From: LD21 sp963715785
GTDB taxonomy: Bacteria; Bacteroidota; Bacteroidia; Bacteroidales; VadinHA17
Length of the DNA: 64,000 bases
Direction: 5' to 3'
Assembly (NCBI GenBank): GCA_963715785.1
Contig: OY970276.1
Coordinates: forward strand, 2,604,001-2,668,000
Shown here one piece after another: positions 51,506 to 61,908 of this stretch. Under the pieces are notes generated by a model that was given only the letters and a program-made list of their open reading frames with translations, searched no databases and was not told where the DNA came from. Numbering within the stretch: the first letter of the stretch is position 1; each line of letters starts with the position of its first letter. A program made the translations under genes and the position numbers.

Positions 51506-54500
51506 CTACTGAATCCCATGCAAGAGTGAGAAATCCCCGAACAATCCATAATCTGATATCTTGTAATCCTTGCCCGGGGGATAGCTTCTGACATCTCTCC
51601 AGATCCAGGGTGAGACAAAACCGGGTTTCGGATTATTATGATGTGGTCCAAGCAGGTTTTTCAGACTTCCGATAACAGTAACCTCAATTTTATTCACCCC
51701 GGGCTTAATCAATCCGCTGATATCGCTATGATATGGCGGGAATGCAATAACAGGACCAGGTTGTCCATTTACAGTAAGTTCGGCTACTGTGCCGGACCAT
51801 TTTCCCAGAGCAACTTCCCATTCGCCATCAGTTTTTTCAACATTGAATTCTTCACTATAGCTCATGTCCCATGAGTAGAAAGGCAGTCCCTGTGATTGCC
51901 AGCTTCCCTGAAAATATTCCTCTGCCGGCGCTTCGATTCGCCATCCCTTATCCTCAGGCTTTACCTGGAAATCACCCAGAATATATACAGGCTCGATCTC
52001 AGCATGTATCCGCATAGGCGAAGCAATAAGAGATAGTGTATTGTCGCCTTGTTTTATAAGACTGCCTATTTCGAACACACAAAACGACCTGTCGAGCCAC
52101 CATTTGCCATTTTCCGGTTTCACCTCGGTTCCATTTACCACGATCTTCCAAAGTCCTGCCCGTTCAACCACAGCCTGAAATTTTGAGAAATCAAAGTTCC
52201 CCATTACCTGAAAATGATAGGTTGCGGTGAATCCGGTTTTCAATCCGAAAGTATCCCGGTCAACAATATTCTTTCTGAACTGAACAGAGGTATTCCATGG
52301 ATTGCCATTTTTAAATCCATAGTATTTAAAGACTTTATCTGCAGCATAGTAGGTATTAAGATCTTTTGTGATCTCATTTCCAACCTCTAAATCACAAAAA
52401 TCTAACATCAATACATTTTCCTTGTTCCTGGCAACCTTTTCTGCCGCAACAGGCGGGATTGTATCGTAACTTTTGGGTTTCACAGGAACAATGTATTCCA
52501 ACATTTCCTTATCAGGTATAAATAAAAGAAGGCTTCCTGCAGGCGGAACAACATAGGAAAGACTTATCTGATCTCCTGATTTCATGTATGGGTAACCCAT
52601 AATTTCACCTGTAACAGTATTTAATTCAATAACACCTTTGCCTTTCATATTAATTTTGCCGTCAGCCTGCTCGTTCAGACTTGAGTTTGCAAGAAATAAA
52701 ATCTGCCCGTCGGCAAGGTTCCTGTGGTGGTGATAAAGTGCTCCGGTTGCTGATTCTTCGAATCTGAGTGAAGGATTGCTGAAGTATTTATCAATGGTTT
52801 CACGGGTTAGCTGGTCTGCAAAAATTATATTTTCATATTTTTTATTAAAAAGCTCTTTTAGTCCTTCTTCCGGGGAACCATCTACAAGCGATGGGGTGGA
52901 AAATGCAATCAGTGTTCCTCCGTTTGATACAAACATTTTCAAAAACCGGTAAGTATCCTGATCAAGATTTTCAGTAAGCGGAGGGATTACGACGCGTGAA
53001 TAACTGCATTGGCCGACAACCAGCTTTTTACCTGAAACATTGCCCATATCCTTAATTATATTTTCTGAACCCAGATCATATTCCACCTGGTTCTTTTCCA
53101 GCTTAGTGATAAAGGTCTGGAACGTCTGTCCGATTTCTAACGACATCTTTCCGGGACTTGCATAAGAGTCATAAAGCCAGGCAGATGTTGTAGGTTCCAG
53201 AATAAGTATGTCATTTATCTGTCTTCCTGATGATAAAGCAAGCGAAAGTCTTGAATAATGTGTATTGAGATACTTGTAATCATTCCACCATGGTTCATGA
53301 TAATCAAATGCAGGAGGGTAGTCATATTTTCTGGCTCCTGCCATCGTGAAGTATGTAAGATGCTGATTCATAAGATTTACCCCTAGAGCATATTCCCAGT
53401 CTCCATTGCGTTTCATATCAGTGAATGTAAGGTCCCAGCCTGATCCGCCATATGTTTCACTCAGTTTTCTCTGCCGGCCGGTCTGATTAGCAGCGCTTGC
53501 CAGCTCCTTAACTGACCTGACGTTTCCGAACTGAGCCTTTACTGTGGAGTCGTCCCACTGATTGAACAGCATATCGATAGCCGGAACCTGATGCCACGCA
53601 TACATTGCCATGTTATCTCCTCCTCCGCGCATGTTTGGCCACTCATGTTCCCAGTAATGCCCGGTGAATTTCAGGTTTTTTTCTTCACTCCACGAATGCC
53701 ATGGCTTTGACCATCTGTCAATGAATAGCTGAAGAAGCGTCTGGGTATAATTGTGCCTGACCTTTTTCCAGTCGCCTGTTTCTTCATACAGGGAAGGCAG
53801 CTGTGTTTTGAGGTCATAATGCCATTTTTTCATGAAGACATCAAATAAATCGGGTGTCCATCTGATCCCGCCGGGTGATTCTATATTGGGTTCATCTGTA
53901 AATGTTCCGGATATTGTCGCTCCGAATTCGCTCCCCAGCTGCTTCTCATAACCACTCATTGTAACATCAATGAATTTCTGGGTAACTCCGGGATAGAGCA
54001 GGTCAACATATGAAAAACCACCATACCAGTCTGATTTTTCAAAAAATGTCTTAGAAAACAGAAAATATTTTCCATTTTTTCCTTTTTCATCAGTCAGTGA
54101 GCTTGTTACATCACTATAAGCACTGTCTACTTCTTTGAGGACAAGGAAATACCGGCTGGCAGAGTCAGGAAGTACATCGGCTTTTGTCATTTTAAGTCCT
54201 TGCCCCTTATTATACGATTCGGGCATCTCATCCGGCACATGCCCGCCGGCAAAGCCGCTTGGGTACGAGTTTTCATCGTAGATCCAGATCTTCATCCCAA
54301 GCTCTTTGCCTTTTTCTACTGCATGTTGAAAGAGCTTAAACCAGCTTTCCGACAGGTATTCGGTGATCAGACCCGGCCGGGGATGAACAATGACCTGCAG
54401 CGACCCGGCGTTCCTGAAGCTCGCAAGATCTTTATCTATTTCATCAGCAGTAATATCTCCGTTCCAGACAAAGAAAGGAGCAGTAGTATATTCGGCTGAA

Positions 54501-54643
54501 GGGTTACTGAATTGTGAAGACAGAGATGCAAAATCAGGAACTTTCACTTCATTGATGACTGTCTTTTTGCAGGAGCATAGAACTGTCAATCCGCCGCAAA
54601 GGATTAGAATTGCTGATTGCCTGATGATTTGGTAGGATTTCAT
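51506..54643 (-). CDS. GH106-like glycoside hydrolase lipoprotein
   Basis: This 1045-residue lipoprotein has lipobox residues LCSC with Cys25. The N-terminal catalytic part resembles the alpha-L-rhamnosidase GH106 group: APFFVWNGDITADEIDKDLASFRNAGSLQVIVHPR, then GMKIWIYDENSYPSGFAGG. TFTDEPNIE (a likely catalytic acid region) and HYWEHEWPN follow. The C-terminal ~300 residues are beta-sandwich modules, including a galactose-binding-like domain (VERAGLWKIVVNGTEV, WSGTVAELTVNGQPG). The exact family is uncertain. It follows a GH43-like gene on the same strand by 145 bases and probably acts on plant polysaccharides. Confidence 0.65.
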   Translation of the reverse strand: MKSYQIIRQSAILILCGGLTVLCSCKKTVINEVKVPDFASLSSQFSNPSAEYTTAPFFVWNGDITADEIDKDLASFRNAGSLQVIVHPRPGLITEYLSESWFKLFQHAVEKGKELGMKIWIYDENSYPSGFAGGHVPDEMPESYNKGQGLKMTKADVLPDSASRYFLVLKEVDSAYSDVTSSLTDEKGKNGKYFLFSKTFFEKSDWYGGFSYVDLLYPGVTQKFIDVTMSGYEKQLGSEFGATISGTFTDEPNIESPGGIRWTPDLFDVFMKKWHYDLKTQLPSLYEETGDWKKVRHNYTQTLLQLFIDRWSKPWHSWSEEKNLKFTGHYWEHEWPNMRGGGDNMAMYAWHQVPAIDMLFNQWDDSTVKAQFGNVRSVKELASAANQTGRQRKLSETYGGSGWDLTFTDMKRNGDWEYALGVNLMNQHLTYFTMAGARKYDYPPAFDYHEPWWNDYKYLNTHYSRLSLALSSGRQINDILILEPTTSAWLYDSYASPGKMSLEIGQTFQTFITKLEKNQVEYDLGSENIIKDMGNVSGKKLVVGQCSYSRVVIPPLTENLDQDTYRFLKMFVSNGGTLIAFSTPSLVDGSPEEGLKELFNKKYENIIFADQLTRETIDKYFSNPSLRFEESATGALYHHHRNLADGQILFLANSSLNEQADGKINMKGKGVIELNTVTGEIMGYPYMKSGDQISLSYVVPPAGSLLLFIPDKEMLEYIVPVKPKSYDTIPPVAAEKVARNKENVLMLDFCDLEVGNEITKDLNTYYAADKVFKYYGFKNGNPWNTSVQFRKNIVDRDTFGLKTGFTATYHFQVMGNFDFSKFQAVVERAGLWKIVVNGTEVKPENGKWWLDRSFCVFEIGSLIKQGDNTLSLIASPMRIHAEIEPVYILGDFQVKPEDKGWRIEAPAEEYFQGSWQSQGLPFYSWDMSYSEEFNVEKTDGEWEVALGKWSGTVAELTVNGQPGPVIAFPPYHSDISGLIKPGVNKIEVTVIGSLKNLLGPHHNNPKPGFVSPWIWRDVRSYPPGKDYKISDYGLFGDFSLLHGIQ

Positions 54644-54663
54644 GGTAATAGGTTTTCGGGAAT

Positions 54664-54694
54664 GAAAACTAACTTAATTCAGGTTAGAAACCAA
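54664..54694 (-). promoter_or_regulatory. Candidate promoter for the GH106-like gene
   Basis: On the minus strand: TTG (54692-54694), a 20-base spacer, then TAGTTTTC (54664-54671), seven of eight positions being compatible with TTG/TAnnTTTG. It lies 20 bases before the ATG. Confidence 0.4.
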
Positions 54695-54788
54695 ATTTCA
54701 GAGGATTTTTCTGGGATCCATCAGGAATCAACCATGAGAGCTGCCCAATCGGGCCCTCTTAACTGACACAAATTTTTGCACGGAATAA

Positions 54789-55931
54789 TCAGAGATTACT
54801 GAGGTTCCAGTTTGGGTACCATTTAATTATTGGATTTCCGTTTTCCCATTCAATGGGGAGCCAGATGTATCTGCTGTCAGCAAGATTATCGGGATTCCAC
54901 CTGTCACCCATAAATATAAATGCATTCTTTTTACCATTCACCGGAAGAATCATGGTACTCTGAGAATCGAACGTTATTTTATTTTCATCCCCGGTTCCCC
55001 TGCAGGGGTTTCCTACAGACTTCCATTCCCCAAAGATTTTTTTTGCTGTGGCAAGGCGTGCCGCATTGGGTTTCCAGCCAGTCGTACCTGAGGTGATCAT
55101 GAAGTATCTTCCCCTGGCATAAAATATTGCAGGAGCCTCGTTCGATTCACCCGGCAGTACCCGGAAATACTTTCCTGAAAAATCAAGATAATCATCAGTA
55201 AGTTCTGAAAAATGAAGCGTCATGTTCTCTTCGGATGCGTGAACATGATATGCTTTCCCGTTATTATCGACAAAGAGAGTCATGTCGCGCGACATCTGTC
55301 CTTTTTCGAAATCACGTCTGACGTACAATCCTTCTCTTATCGCGGTTTTCCATTCATCGGTACCGGTAACCAGTTTATCTTCCCCAGCCTTTGGTTTTTT
55401 GTACTCTTCAGGGAAATTTAATGGCCATACACCCGCATCGGGGCGGAAACTTCGGATATATTTGTAAGGGCCTGATATTTTGTCACATACTGCAACGCCT
55501 GTCAGGGCAGCCTTGTAGCCCTGTCCCTTTAATTCATGATGAAACCACATCACAAACTTACCGGTTTTCTTATTGTAGATAACTTTCGGACGTTCAATAA
55601 CACATCCGGGATTGAGCATACTTGCAGAATCGGTTATCACTTTCAGGGCAAGACCCTCAAATTTCCAGTTAAGCAGATCTTTTGACGAGTAGCAGCTTAC
55701 CCCATAATTGCTCTTGTCCTTTTCAAGGCGGGGTAACCTGTATTCTCCAAACCAATAGTACATGTCATTGTAATAAATTATTCCGCCGCCATGAGCGTTG
55801 ATTTGCATGCCTCTGTTGTCGGGCCAGATCTGCCCAGGTTTTATGGAATGGATTATGTCCTGACAGTTAATTGCCAGGAAGCAGAATAAGAATACAATTG
55901 TAAATGCTATCTTCTTAATAAAGGTCTTCAT
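54789..55931 (-). CDS. GH43-like glycoside hydrolase
   Basis: This 380-residue secreted enzyme (signal about 1-23) has a five-bladed propeller pattern: INAHGGGIIYYNDMYYWFGEYR, CVIERPKVIYNKKTGKFVMWFHH, SRDMTLFVDNNGKAYHVHASEENMTLHFSEL, GESNEAPAIFYARGRYFMITSGTTGW. RPKVIYN and NEAPAIF carry the likely acid residues. The sequence resembles the GH43 subgroup of Bacteroidota enzymes that act on galactosyl/arabinosyl side chains. It is followed by the GH106-like gene on the same strand. Confidence 0.7.
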   Translation of the reverse strand: MKTFIKKIAFTIVFLFCFLAINCQDIIHSIKPGQIWPDNRGMQINAHGGGIIYYNDMYYWFGEYRLPRLEKDKSNYGVSCYSSKDLLNWKFEGLALKVITDSASMLNPGCVIERPKVIYNKKTGKFVMWFHHELKGQGYKAALTGVAVCDKISGPYKYIRSFRPDAGVWPLNFPEEYKKPKAGEDKLVTGTDEWKTAIREGLYVRRDFEKGQMSRDMTLFVDNNGKAYHVHASEENMTLHFSELTDDYLDFSGKYFRVLPGESNEAPAIFYARGRYFMITSGTTGWKPNAARLATAKKIFGEWKSVGNPCRGTGDENKITFDSQSTMILPVNGKKNAFIFMGDRWNPDNLADSRYIWLPIEWENGNPIIKWYPNWNLSNL

Positions 55932-55970
55932 GTATGATTATTACTGAATTGGATATTTGAATCCTGTGAG

Positions 55971-55978
55971 CAAAGATA
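55971..55978 (-). promoter_or_regulatory. Candidate -7 promoter element for the GH43-like gene
   Basis: On the minus strand this is TATCTTTG, matching TAnnTTTG, 39 bases before the ATG. A -33 TTG is not seen at the expected place. Confidence 0.35.
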
Positions 55979-56166
55979 ATTAATCATTATTAAAAGGATA
56001 ATATGTGAAATTAGCAGGCGACTCTGGCGGATGAGGAATCTCCCGGGGGTCTCCTCTGTTTCTGACATTTAATTAAGCTACTAATTGTAATGTGTCATTG
56101 TTTCATCATATAAGTTTCATATTTTTGAATAACATTAACGATATAATAATTAAGATCAGAACTACG

Positions 56167-56961
56167 ATGAGAGCAATTATTTTCAAAAAGCAACTTTTAT
56201 TCCTGATTATGATTCTACCGGCTTTTGTTATTCAAAACATATCCTGTCAACCGGTTGTTGGTCTTGATAACTGGTATAACCATGAAACAAATGCAGCTAG
56301 CGGAAAGCCTTTTCATTATTTGTGGAATGATACTGCTCTCAGCGGATACTCAAGATGGGGAGCTATTTTTACTGCAAAAGGGGCCACAATTACGACAATT
56401 GGAAGACCAGACGCAGGTGTATTAAATAAAATGGACATTTATATTATTGTTGATCCTGATACCACTTCAGAGTCGCCAGCTCCTAATTATATCCAACCTG
56501 ACGATATAGATGCAATTAAAAAATGGGTAAGCAATGGGGGAGTGCTTGCCGTGCTGGCGAATGATGCACCAAACTGTGAATTTACTCATCTTAATGAACT
56601 GATGTCACAATTTGGAATTAGGTTTAACCATGTAACTCTCCATCCGGTAACAGGTAAAGACTTTGAGAAGGGGGCATCTGTTAATCTGCCCGATCATCCG
56701 CTTTTCAAGGGAGTTAAAAAGATTTACATGAAAGAAATTTCTGATATAGATCTTTCAGGCACCTCCAGGGCTATTCTCACGGAAAATGGCAACGTACTGA
56801 TGGCTGAAAATAGATTTGGGAAAGGCTATGTTTTTGCTGTAGGTGACCCGTGGATCTACAATGAATATATTGATCATGACAAGCTTCCCGAAAGCTTCGA
56901 TAACCGGAAAGCAGCAGAGAACCTTACTGCCCTTTTATTAAGCTATGCCAGGAAAAAGTAA
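56167..56961 (+). CDS. Secreted DUF4350-like (glutamine-amidotransferase-fold) protein
   Basis: From the ATG at 56167 this 264-residue protein has a signal peptide (about 1-27) and a single alpha/beta domain: VVGLDNWYNHE, DIYIIVDPDTT, AIKKWVSNGGVLAVLANDAPNCEF, LNELMSQFGIRFN, DHPLFKGVKKIYM, and NRFGKGYVFAVGDPWIYNEY. The pattern resembles domains called DUF4350 that accompany rhamnogalacturonan hydrolases. No catalytic triad of class I amidotransferases is visible. It sits beside polysaccharide-degradation genes; role unknown. Confidence 0.6.
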   Translation: MRAIIFKKQLLFLIMILPAFVIQNISCQPVVGLDNWYNHETNAASGKPFHYLWNDTALSGYSRWGAIFTAKGATITTIGRPDAGVLNKMDIYIIVDPDTTSESPAPNYIQPDDIDAIKKWVSNGGVLAVLANDAPNCEFTHLNELMSQFGIRFNHVTLHPVTGKDFEKGASVNLPDHPLFKGVKKIYMKEISDIDLSGTSRAILTENGNVLMAENRFGKGYVFAVGDPWIYNEYIDHDKLPESFDNRKAAENLTALLLSYARKK

Positions 56962-56997
56962 ATTAAGACGTAATACAAATTTTAAACTTAATCTTTT

Positions 56998-58263
56998 ATG
57001 AAAAGATCTTCTATCCTTCAGATTGCCATTCTGTTAACAATCATTTTGAGTTCCTGTAAGCAAACATCAGTATTGAAGGAAGCCTCGCCGCTTTCAGTCA
57101 GGGTTTCCTCGGAAAGGCTTTTGCGCATCGACAAAATGATCCAGCAGGGTATTGACAGCGGATGGATTGCAGGCGCAGTTGGCTTTATTGCCCGCGATGG
57201 TAAAATTGTGTATTATAAGCCTTTTGGCGTAAGTGATATTGAGGCAAAAACGCCTATGCAAAAAGACGACATTTTCCGTATCGCATCACAGACAAAAGCA
57301 ATTACAAGCGTTGCTGTGATGATGTTATTTGAGGAAGGAAAATTTCTTCTGGATGATCCTATTTCAAAGTATATTCCGGAATTTGCAAATCCCCGGGTTC
57401 TTGATAAGTTCAATGAAAAAGATACAACATATACCACCATAAAGGCCAACAGGGAAATAACTATCAGGGATCTGTTGACTCATACATCCGGAATTGATTA
57501 TGCAGGGATAGGCTCGCCAGTCATGAACGCAATATATGCCAAATCGGGTATCCCCACAGGATTTGTAAGCGAAAAATTACTTCTTGGCGATGAGATAAGG
57601 AAGCTTGGGAAACTGCCACTGGTACATCAGCCCGGCGAACGATTCACTTATGGTCTTAATGTTGATGTTCTGGGCTATCTGGTTGAAGTCCTCTCGGGGG
57701 TGACTCTGGATAAATATTTTAAGGATCATATTTTTGAACCGCTTGGCATGAATGACACATATTTTTACCTTCCATCAGCAAAATTCAGCAGATTGGTCAA
57801 AGTCAGCGAGGAAGATAAAAACCATCATCTTAAAAACGCTCCGGCATCCTTCGTAAATTATCCGCTGTCAAACGGCACATATTTTTCAGGAGGTGCAGGA
57901 CTGAGCTCTACAATTCGCGATTATGCGACTTTTTTACAAATGCTGTTAAATAATGGAGAGTACAATGGGAAAAGACTGCTTGCCCGGAGAACAGTGGAAC
58001 TTATGACAACAAATCAGATTGGCGACCTCAATATCGGAAGAGATAAGTTTGGATTGGGATTTGAGATTACTACTGTAAGCGGCCAGGCAAAACTTGGAAT
58101 ATCGGAAGGATCTTTTTCCTGGGGTGGCTACTTTGCAACTACATACTGGGCTGATCCTAAGGAGCATCTCGTTTGTCTGGTATTCCTTCAGCAAAGCCCG
58201 TTAACTCATTCCGAAATTCCGGGAAAGTTCCAGGCAATGGTATATCAGTCATTGGCTGATTAG
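56998..58263 (+). CDS. Beta-lactamase-fold serine hydrolase lipoprotein
   Basis: This 421-residue lipoprotein (SSC at residue 20) has the class C beta-lactamase/esterase fold: catalytic Ser97 and Lys100 in RIASQTKAIT, the Tyr-containing segment FTYGLNVDVLGYLVE, and the TLDKYFKDHIFEPLGMNDTYF helix. Homologues act as esterases, D-aminopeptidases or transesterases rather than antibiotic-resistance enzymes. It follows the DUF4350-like gene by 36 bases on the same strand. Substrate unknown. Confidence 0.85.
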   Translation: MKRSSILQIAILLTIILSSCKQTSVLKEASPLSVRVSSERLLRIDKMIQQGIDSGWIAGAVGFIARDGKIVYYKPFGVSDIEAKTPMQKDDIFRIASQTKAITSVAVMMLFEEGKFLLDDPISKYIPEFANPRVLDKFNEKDTTYTTIKANREITIRDLLTHTSGIDYAGIGSPVMNAIYAKSGIPTGFVSEKLLLGDEIRKLGKLPLVHQPGERFTYGLNVDVLGYLVEVLSGVTLDKYFKDHIFEPLGMNDTYFYLPSAKFSRLVKVSEEDKNHHLKNAPASFVNYPLSNGTYFSGGAGLSSTIRDYATFLQMLLNNGEYNGKRLLARRTVELMTTNQIGDLNIGRDKFGLGFEITTVSGQAKLGISEGSFSWGGYFATTYWADPKEHLVCLVFLQQSPLTHSEIPGKFQAMVYQSLAD

Positions 58264-58292
58264 ATATCGATATATTGCTTAGCTCTTAATAT

Positions 58293-59645
58293 TCAATGTT
58301 TTATCACATATGAAGTTGAGGTGCTTCCGCATTTGCCATCAGCTGCCATTCCTACTATTGATATAAAGATATCATTGGAATTATCATTGGTCTTAAAACT
58401 TACCGATGCATTTCCTGAATTATCAGTTAATACATTAGGTCCCCAGAAGAGAGTACTGCTTTTAGCCAGGGATTCATTTGCTTCCCTGTCGTCAGGGTAG
58501 CCTGCCTGGTCTTTTTGCGCTGATGCTGATTTTCTGCGAAGCTTTTTGGGATTGTTCTTCTCCTGAACAACGAATGTATGACCTGGCGATTGAATAATAT
58601 CATTCAGGAGTTGTGTAAAATATTGTCTAAAGTCAGGATGTGAAGTTGTATCGGGCGTGGTATTTTTAAGTTTCAGGTAATTTACAAAATTATCATTGTC
58701 ATTATGCAGAAAATGGGGAATCAGGTCAGAGACAGATACTGAAAGATCAGCAATAGACGGCTTTCCGTTTTCATCGGTAACTGAAATGTCCAGCTGTATT
58801 TTTGCATTATCATCATTAGTAAGATTAGTCTCTTTAAGGCTGATATTAAGATGCGGCGACGCTGTGGCAGAAGGAATAAGCGGATGTCTGATCCCTTTAA
58901 CCCGGTTAAAACGGGTTGGAATTACCACTCCGGAAATTGTTTTAAGACCTCTGAAGGAAGGTTCAACCAGTAATTCCAATGTCTCATTGCTATCAAATTT
59001 CGGGAGCTGCACTTTAAGGGTGGCATTTCCTTCACTGCCGGCTTTATTATTACCGTTGACAATTGCACCGGATAATTCATTTAACTGGTAGGCAAAGCCG
59101 GCAGGAACTGGCTTATTATCTTTTCCCGAAAATCTTATTAATGCATTTAAAGTAGCTCCTGAAGTGTATATTGTATCGGTCAGGGATATTTCCGTAATCA
59201 GTGGATTGGCAACAGACTTCCGGATCTCAATGATACTGGAAAACATCTTTTCAGGAATGTTTTTCATTTCGTTCGTGAAGGCAATAAGAATATAGCTCCC
59301 TTCGGTCAGAAAATCCGGAAGTTCAACAGATCCGCTGATAAGATTATTTGTTACCTGGAATGTTCCCGATACAACTTCAACATTATATTGATCAAGAATC
59401 AAAACATGAAGAGTGTCGTTGACAGGAAAAGTTTTGTTATTCAATCCATCGAGAAAATAGGCCTTGAAAAGAACAGGCTCTCCCGGAAGATAATACGAAC
59501 GGTCTGTCTGAAGATATACTCCTGAATTCAGGGACCCGTCGATGCTTTTAGCTTTATACATATCTGCCCGGGTATATTCTATTGAGCTTATGAAGAAGAA
59601 TATCAGACAAAGCATTGGCTTTATGGGTACCTTAATTTTCGTCAT
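58293..59645 (-). CDS. Secreted MG2-domain (alpha-2-macroglobulin-like) protein
   Basis: This 450-residue protein has a signal peptide (about 1-27) and an MG2-type domain: GVYLQTDRSYYLPGEPVLFKAYFLDG followed by VLILDQYNVEVVSGTFQV and GSVELPDFLTEGSYILIAFT. Further Ig-like segments follow (TSGATLNALIRFSGKDNKPVPAG; INTERESTING tail LFWGPNVLTDNSGNASVSFKTND resembles an MG strand). There is no thioester CxEQ motif and no barrel, so it is not a protease trap. The family is common in Bacteroidota surface proteins of unknown role. It stands alone and is convergent with the serine hydrolase gene. Confidence 0.7.
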   Translation of the reverse strand: MTKIKVPIKPMLCLIFFFISSIEYTRADMYKAKSIDGSLNSGVYLQTDRSYYLPGEPVLFKAYFLDGLNNKTFPVNDTLHVLILDQYNVEVVSGTFQVTNNLISGSVELPDFLTEGSYILIAFTNEMKNIPEKMFSSIIEIRKSVANPLITEISLTDTIYTSGATLNALIRFSGKDNKPVPAGFAYQLNELSGAIVNGNNKAGSEGNATLKVQLPKFDSNETLELLVEPSFRGLKTISGVVIPTRFNRVKGIRHPLIPSATASPHLNISLKETNLTNDDNAKIQLDISVTDENGKPSIADLSVSVSDLIPHFLHNDNDNFVNYLKLKNTTPDTTSHPDFRQYFTQLLNDIIQSPGHTFVVQEKNNPKKLRRKSASAQKDQAGYPDDREANESLAKSSTLFWGPNVLTDNSGNASVSFKTNDNSNDIFISIVGMAADGKCGSTSTSYVIKH

Positions 59646-59741
59646 GGTATAGAATGTGTTGATTACCTGTGTCTTAATTTAAGTTCACAATATCTCCCGA
59701 TGAGAGTTAACATACTTTACCTTTTCCGGGATATGTTCGGC

Positions 59742-60863
59742 TCAGATCTTCAAAAAGATTTTTTTCCTGTAAAGAATATAAAGAAATACCCACGCAATTG
59801 CAGTTATCGCTATTCCATCGATAAGTGGAGTCCACGATGTTGGCATAATGTCAGAAAAGCCTCCGAAGAAAAATTTTGATGCGGCTCTGAAATTTACAAT
59901 TCTTTCTGTTAGATAGATGGTAATTGGATTCACCCCGATGACCACAAAGAAAATGGCCCATTTTTTATATTCCAGTACATCAATAATAAGGTAAAACAGC
60001 GAGAAAAGAAGAAGGCTCAATCCGCCTACAAAACATACGAATGAACTTGTCCAGATATTTTTATTTATAGGGAAAACAATATTCCAGATCTTTCCGATCA
60101 CCATTAAAGCAATAGCTGCCAGTACCATATACAGCACTTTACGCAAGGGTTTCTCACTAAGATATTTCGATAGCAGGAATTCTCCGGTAAACATGCCGAG
60201 CAATGCTGTTCCGATTGCTGGTATGGTACTGAAAAGACCTTCGGGATCGTGATTGCCAAGATATAATCTTCCGGGCATCAGAAGCCGGTCGATATGACTT
60301 GTAAGATTTCCTTCCTGCGAAAAAATATCTGTTGAACCCAGATCATGTGCAGGAAACAGAATAAGCATGATCCAGTAACCCAGCAGAAGAGCGCAGAACC
60401 AGATAATCCGTGTATTAAGCTTTGTATTCATGAAAATCAGCGATGCGAACATCCATGCCAATCCGATTCTTCCCAGCACGCTTCCATAGCGCAGATGAGA
60501 AAAATCGAAACTAATGCCATTGTTATATATTATCCCCAGAACGACCAGTATCAGGCCCCTGGTAATAACATGCTTATAGATCGATCTCCGGCTTGCATTG
60601 CTAGCAGTGCGTTTTGCCATTGAGAATGGAAAGGATATTCCGGCAATAAACAGGAACAAAGGGAATATCATATCATAAAAATGGAATCCGTTCCAGGGTA
60701 CATGTTCGCATTGTGCCGCCCACCATTTGAATAGCGGCCATCCGGTGAGAGTTGCTAATCCGACAAAAATTCCTTCACCTCCCATTATCCAGAACATATC
60801 AAATCCACGCAATGCATCCAGAGAGTATAATCTCTTTACGGCTGGTTTGTTTTCATTTTCCAT
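59742..60863 (-). CDS. HGSNAT/DUF5009-like membrane acyltransferase
   Basis: This 373-residue integral membrane protein has about ten hydrophobic segments and the family opening KRLYSLDALRGFDMFWIMGGEGIFVGLATLTGWP followed by WNGFHFYDMIFPLFLFIAGISFPFS. The conserved His in GFHFYDMIFPLF is the region used for acetyl transfer in human HGSNAT. Bacterial members transfer acetyl groups to sugars or glucosamine at the envelope. The neighbours include glycosidases, which fits an envelope-sugar role. Confidence 0.75.
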   Translation of the reverse strand: MENENKPAVKRLYSLDALRGFDMFWIMGGEGIFVGLATLTGWPLFKWWAAQCEHVPWNGFHFYDMIFPLFLFIAGISFPFSMAKRTASNASRRSIYKHVITRGLILVVLGIIYNNGISFDFSHLRYGSVLGRIGLAWMFASLIFMNTKLNTRIIWFCALLLGYWIMLILFPAHDLGSTDIFSQEGNLTSHIDRLLMPGRLYLGNHDPEGLFSTIPAIGTALLGMFTGEFLLSKYLSEKPLRKVLYMVLAAIALMVIGKIWNIVFPINKNIWTSSFVCFVGGLSLLLFSLFYLIIDVLEYKKWAIFFVVIGVNPITIYLTERIVNFRAASKFFFGGFSDIMPTSWTPLIDGIAITAIAWVFLYILYRKKIFLKI

Positions 60864-61016
60864 ATCAGGTCTGTTAGTTGGTATAATTAATAATATGATT
60901 AATAACGAAGAAGATATTATGCTGACTTCATACTGAAATTTATCGATTGCAATTTTGATCAGGGTGTTTTCAAAGATATGATATTTATGATCTGATGAGA
61001 AGAATCAATTTTATAT

Positions 61017-61538
61017 TTAATCCTGAATCAGCAGCTTTTCAATATCAGCCCAGGATGATACTTTGTTATGCAGGTGATCATGATTATTGATATTATGAGG
61101 CTGGTTATACATAATTGTTTCACCCTCAAAATTATCGAGGTTTTTAAAGTGATCATCAATCATTAAGTCAGCATTGATAAGACTTTTGTTTCCGCAGAAA
61201 ACGACCTGCTTCCAGCTTATAAACGGAAAATTTTCATTCAGCCACAACTGCTTGTCTGTGAGACTGACAGGGAATTCCGTAGCCATTGACACAACTATTA
61301 TTTCATACTTCTCATTTAATAACTTCATAACTCTTTGGCTGTCAGGCATAACAGGCATGGTTCTGAAGAAGCCTGGCGTTTCCACCCACCTGTATACTTC
61401 AGGAAATGCCTCTCCTTCCTTGAATCCGATTATTTCCTCCATAGTCTTTTTTTGACCCGTTTCCTGCTCATACAGTTCAAAAAAGCGGGTATAGACATCT
61501 GCAAGAACTCCATCCATATCAATCAGGATTCTCTTCAT
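61017..61538 (-). CDS. 5'-nucleotidase, deoxy (pyrimidine) type C family
   Basis: This 173-residue HAD phosphatase has the nucleophile motif ILIDMDGVLADVY (Asp residues 6 and 8), a VVSMATEFP motif II region, and DLMIDDHFKNLDNF near the C-terminus as the acidic motif. The short cap and the ETPGFFRTMPVMPDS segment match the NT5C family of (deoxy)nucleotidases. An upstream in-frame ATG at 61559 would add MRKKMRN and is possible. It stands alone. Confidence 0.8.
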   Translation of the reverse strand: MKRILIDMDGVLADVYTRFFELYEQETGQKKTMEEIIGFKEGEAFPEVYRWVETPGFFRTMPVMPDSQRVMKLLNEKYEIIVVSMATEFPVSLTDKQLWLNENFPFISWKQVVFCGNKSLINADLMIDDHFKNLDNFEGETIMYNQPHNINNHDHLHNKVSSWADIEKLLIQD

Positions 61539-61908
61539 ATTCCTCATTTTTTTTCGCATTTAATCTGTTGGAATAAGACACACTGTTTATCTGCATGCTT
61601 TTTGACGTTGATTGCACAGGCAAGGTTAAAAACAATAATCGCGTAATAAAATTTCATTTCCTGTCAGGCAGAAATTAATGGCATCTTATTTATTCGGAAG
61701 CTCAATTCAAAAGTACTCAATTCAGTTAAAAAGGAAGTTAAAAAAAGTTAAAGTACATAAAACAGGAAAAAAGCTCTGCAATTGTATCAGCTATGAATTT
61801 GAATTGATTTATTTTTACTTAGAATAATCGTGTTTTGGAATTCCGATTGTGATCAGAAAGAAAAGCAGGAAAATCCTGAAGCCAGACAATAATTTAAAAC
61901 AAGCTATT
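61539..61908. other. Intergenic region between nucleotidase and oxidoreductase genes
   Basis: About 370 bases of AT-rich sequence between divergent genes. No open frame with protein-like composition, no strong inverted repeat and no full promoter match was seen. The 60 bases at 61849-61908 are in frame with the downstream gene but encode a polar, lysine-rich stretch and are treated as leader. Confidence 0.5.
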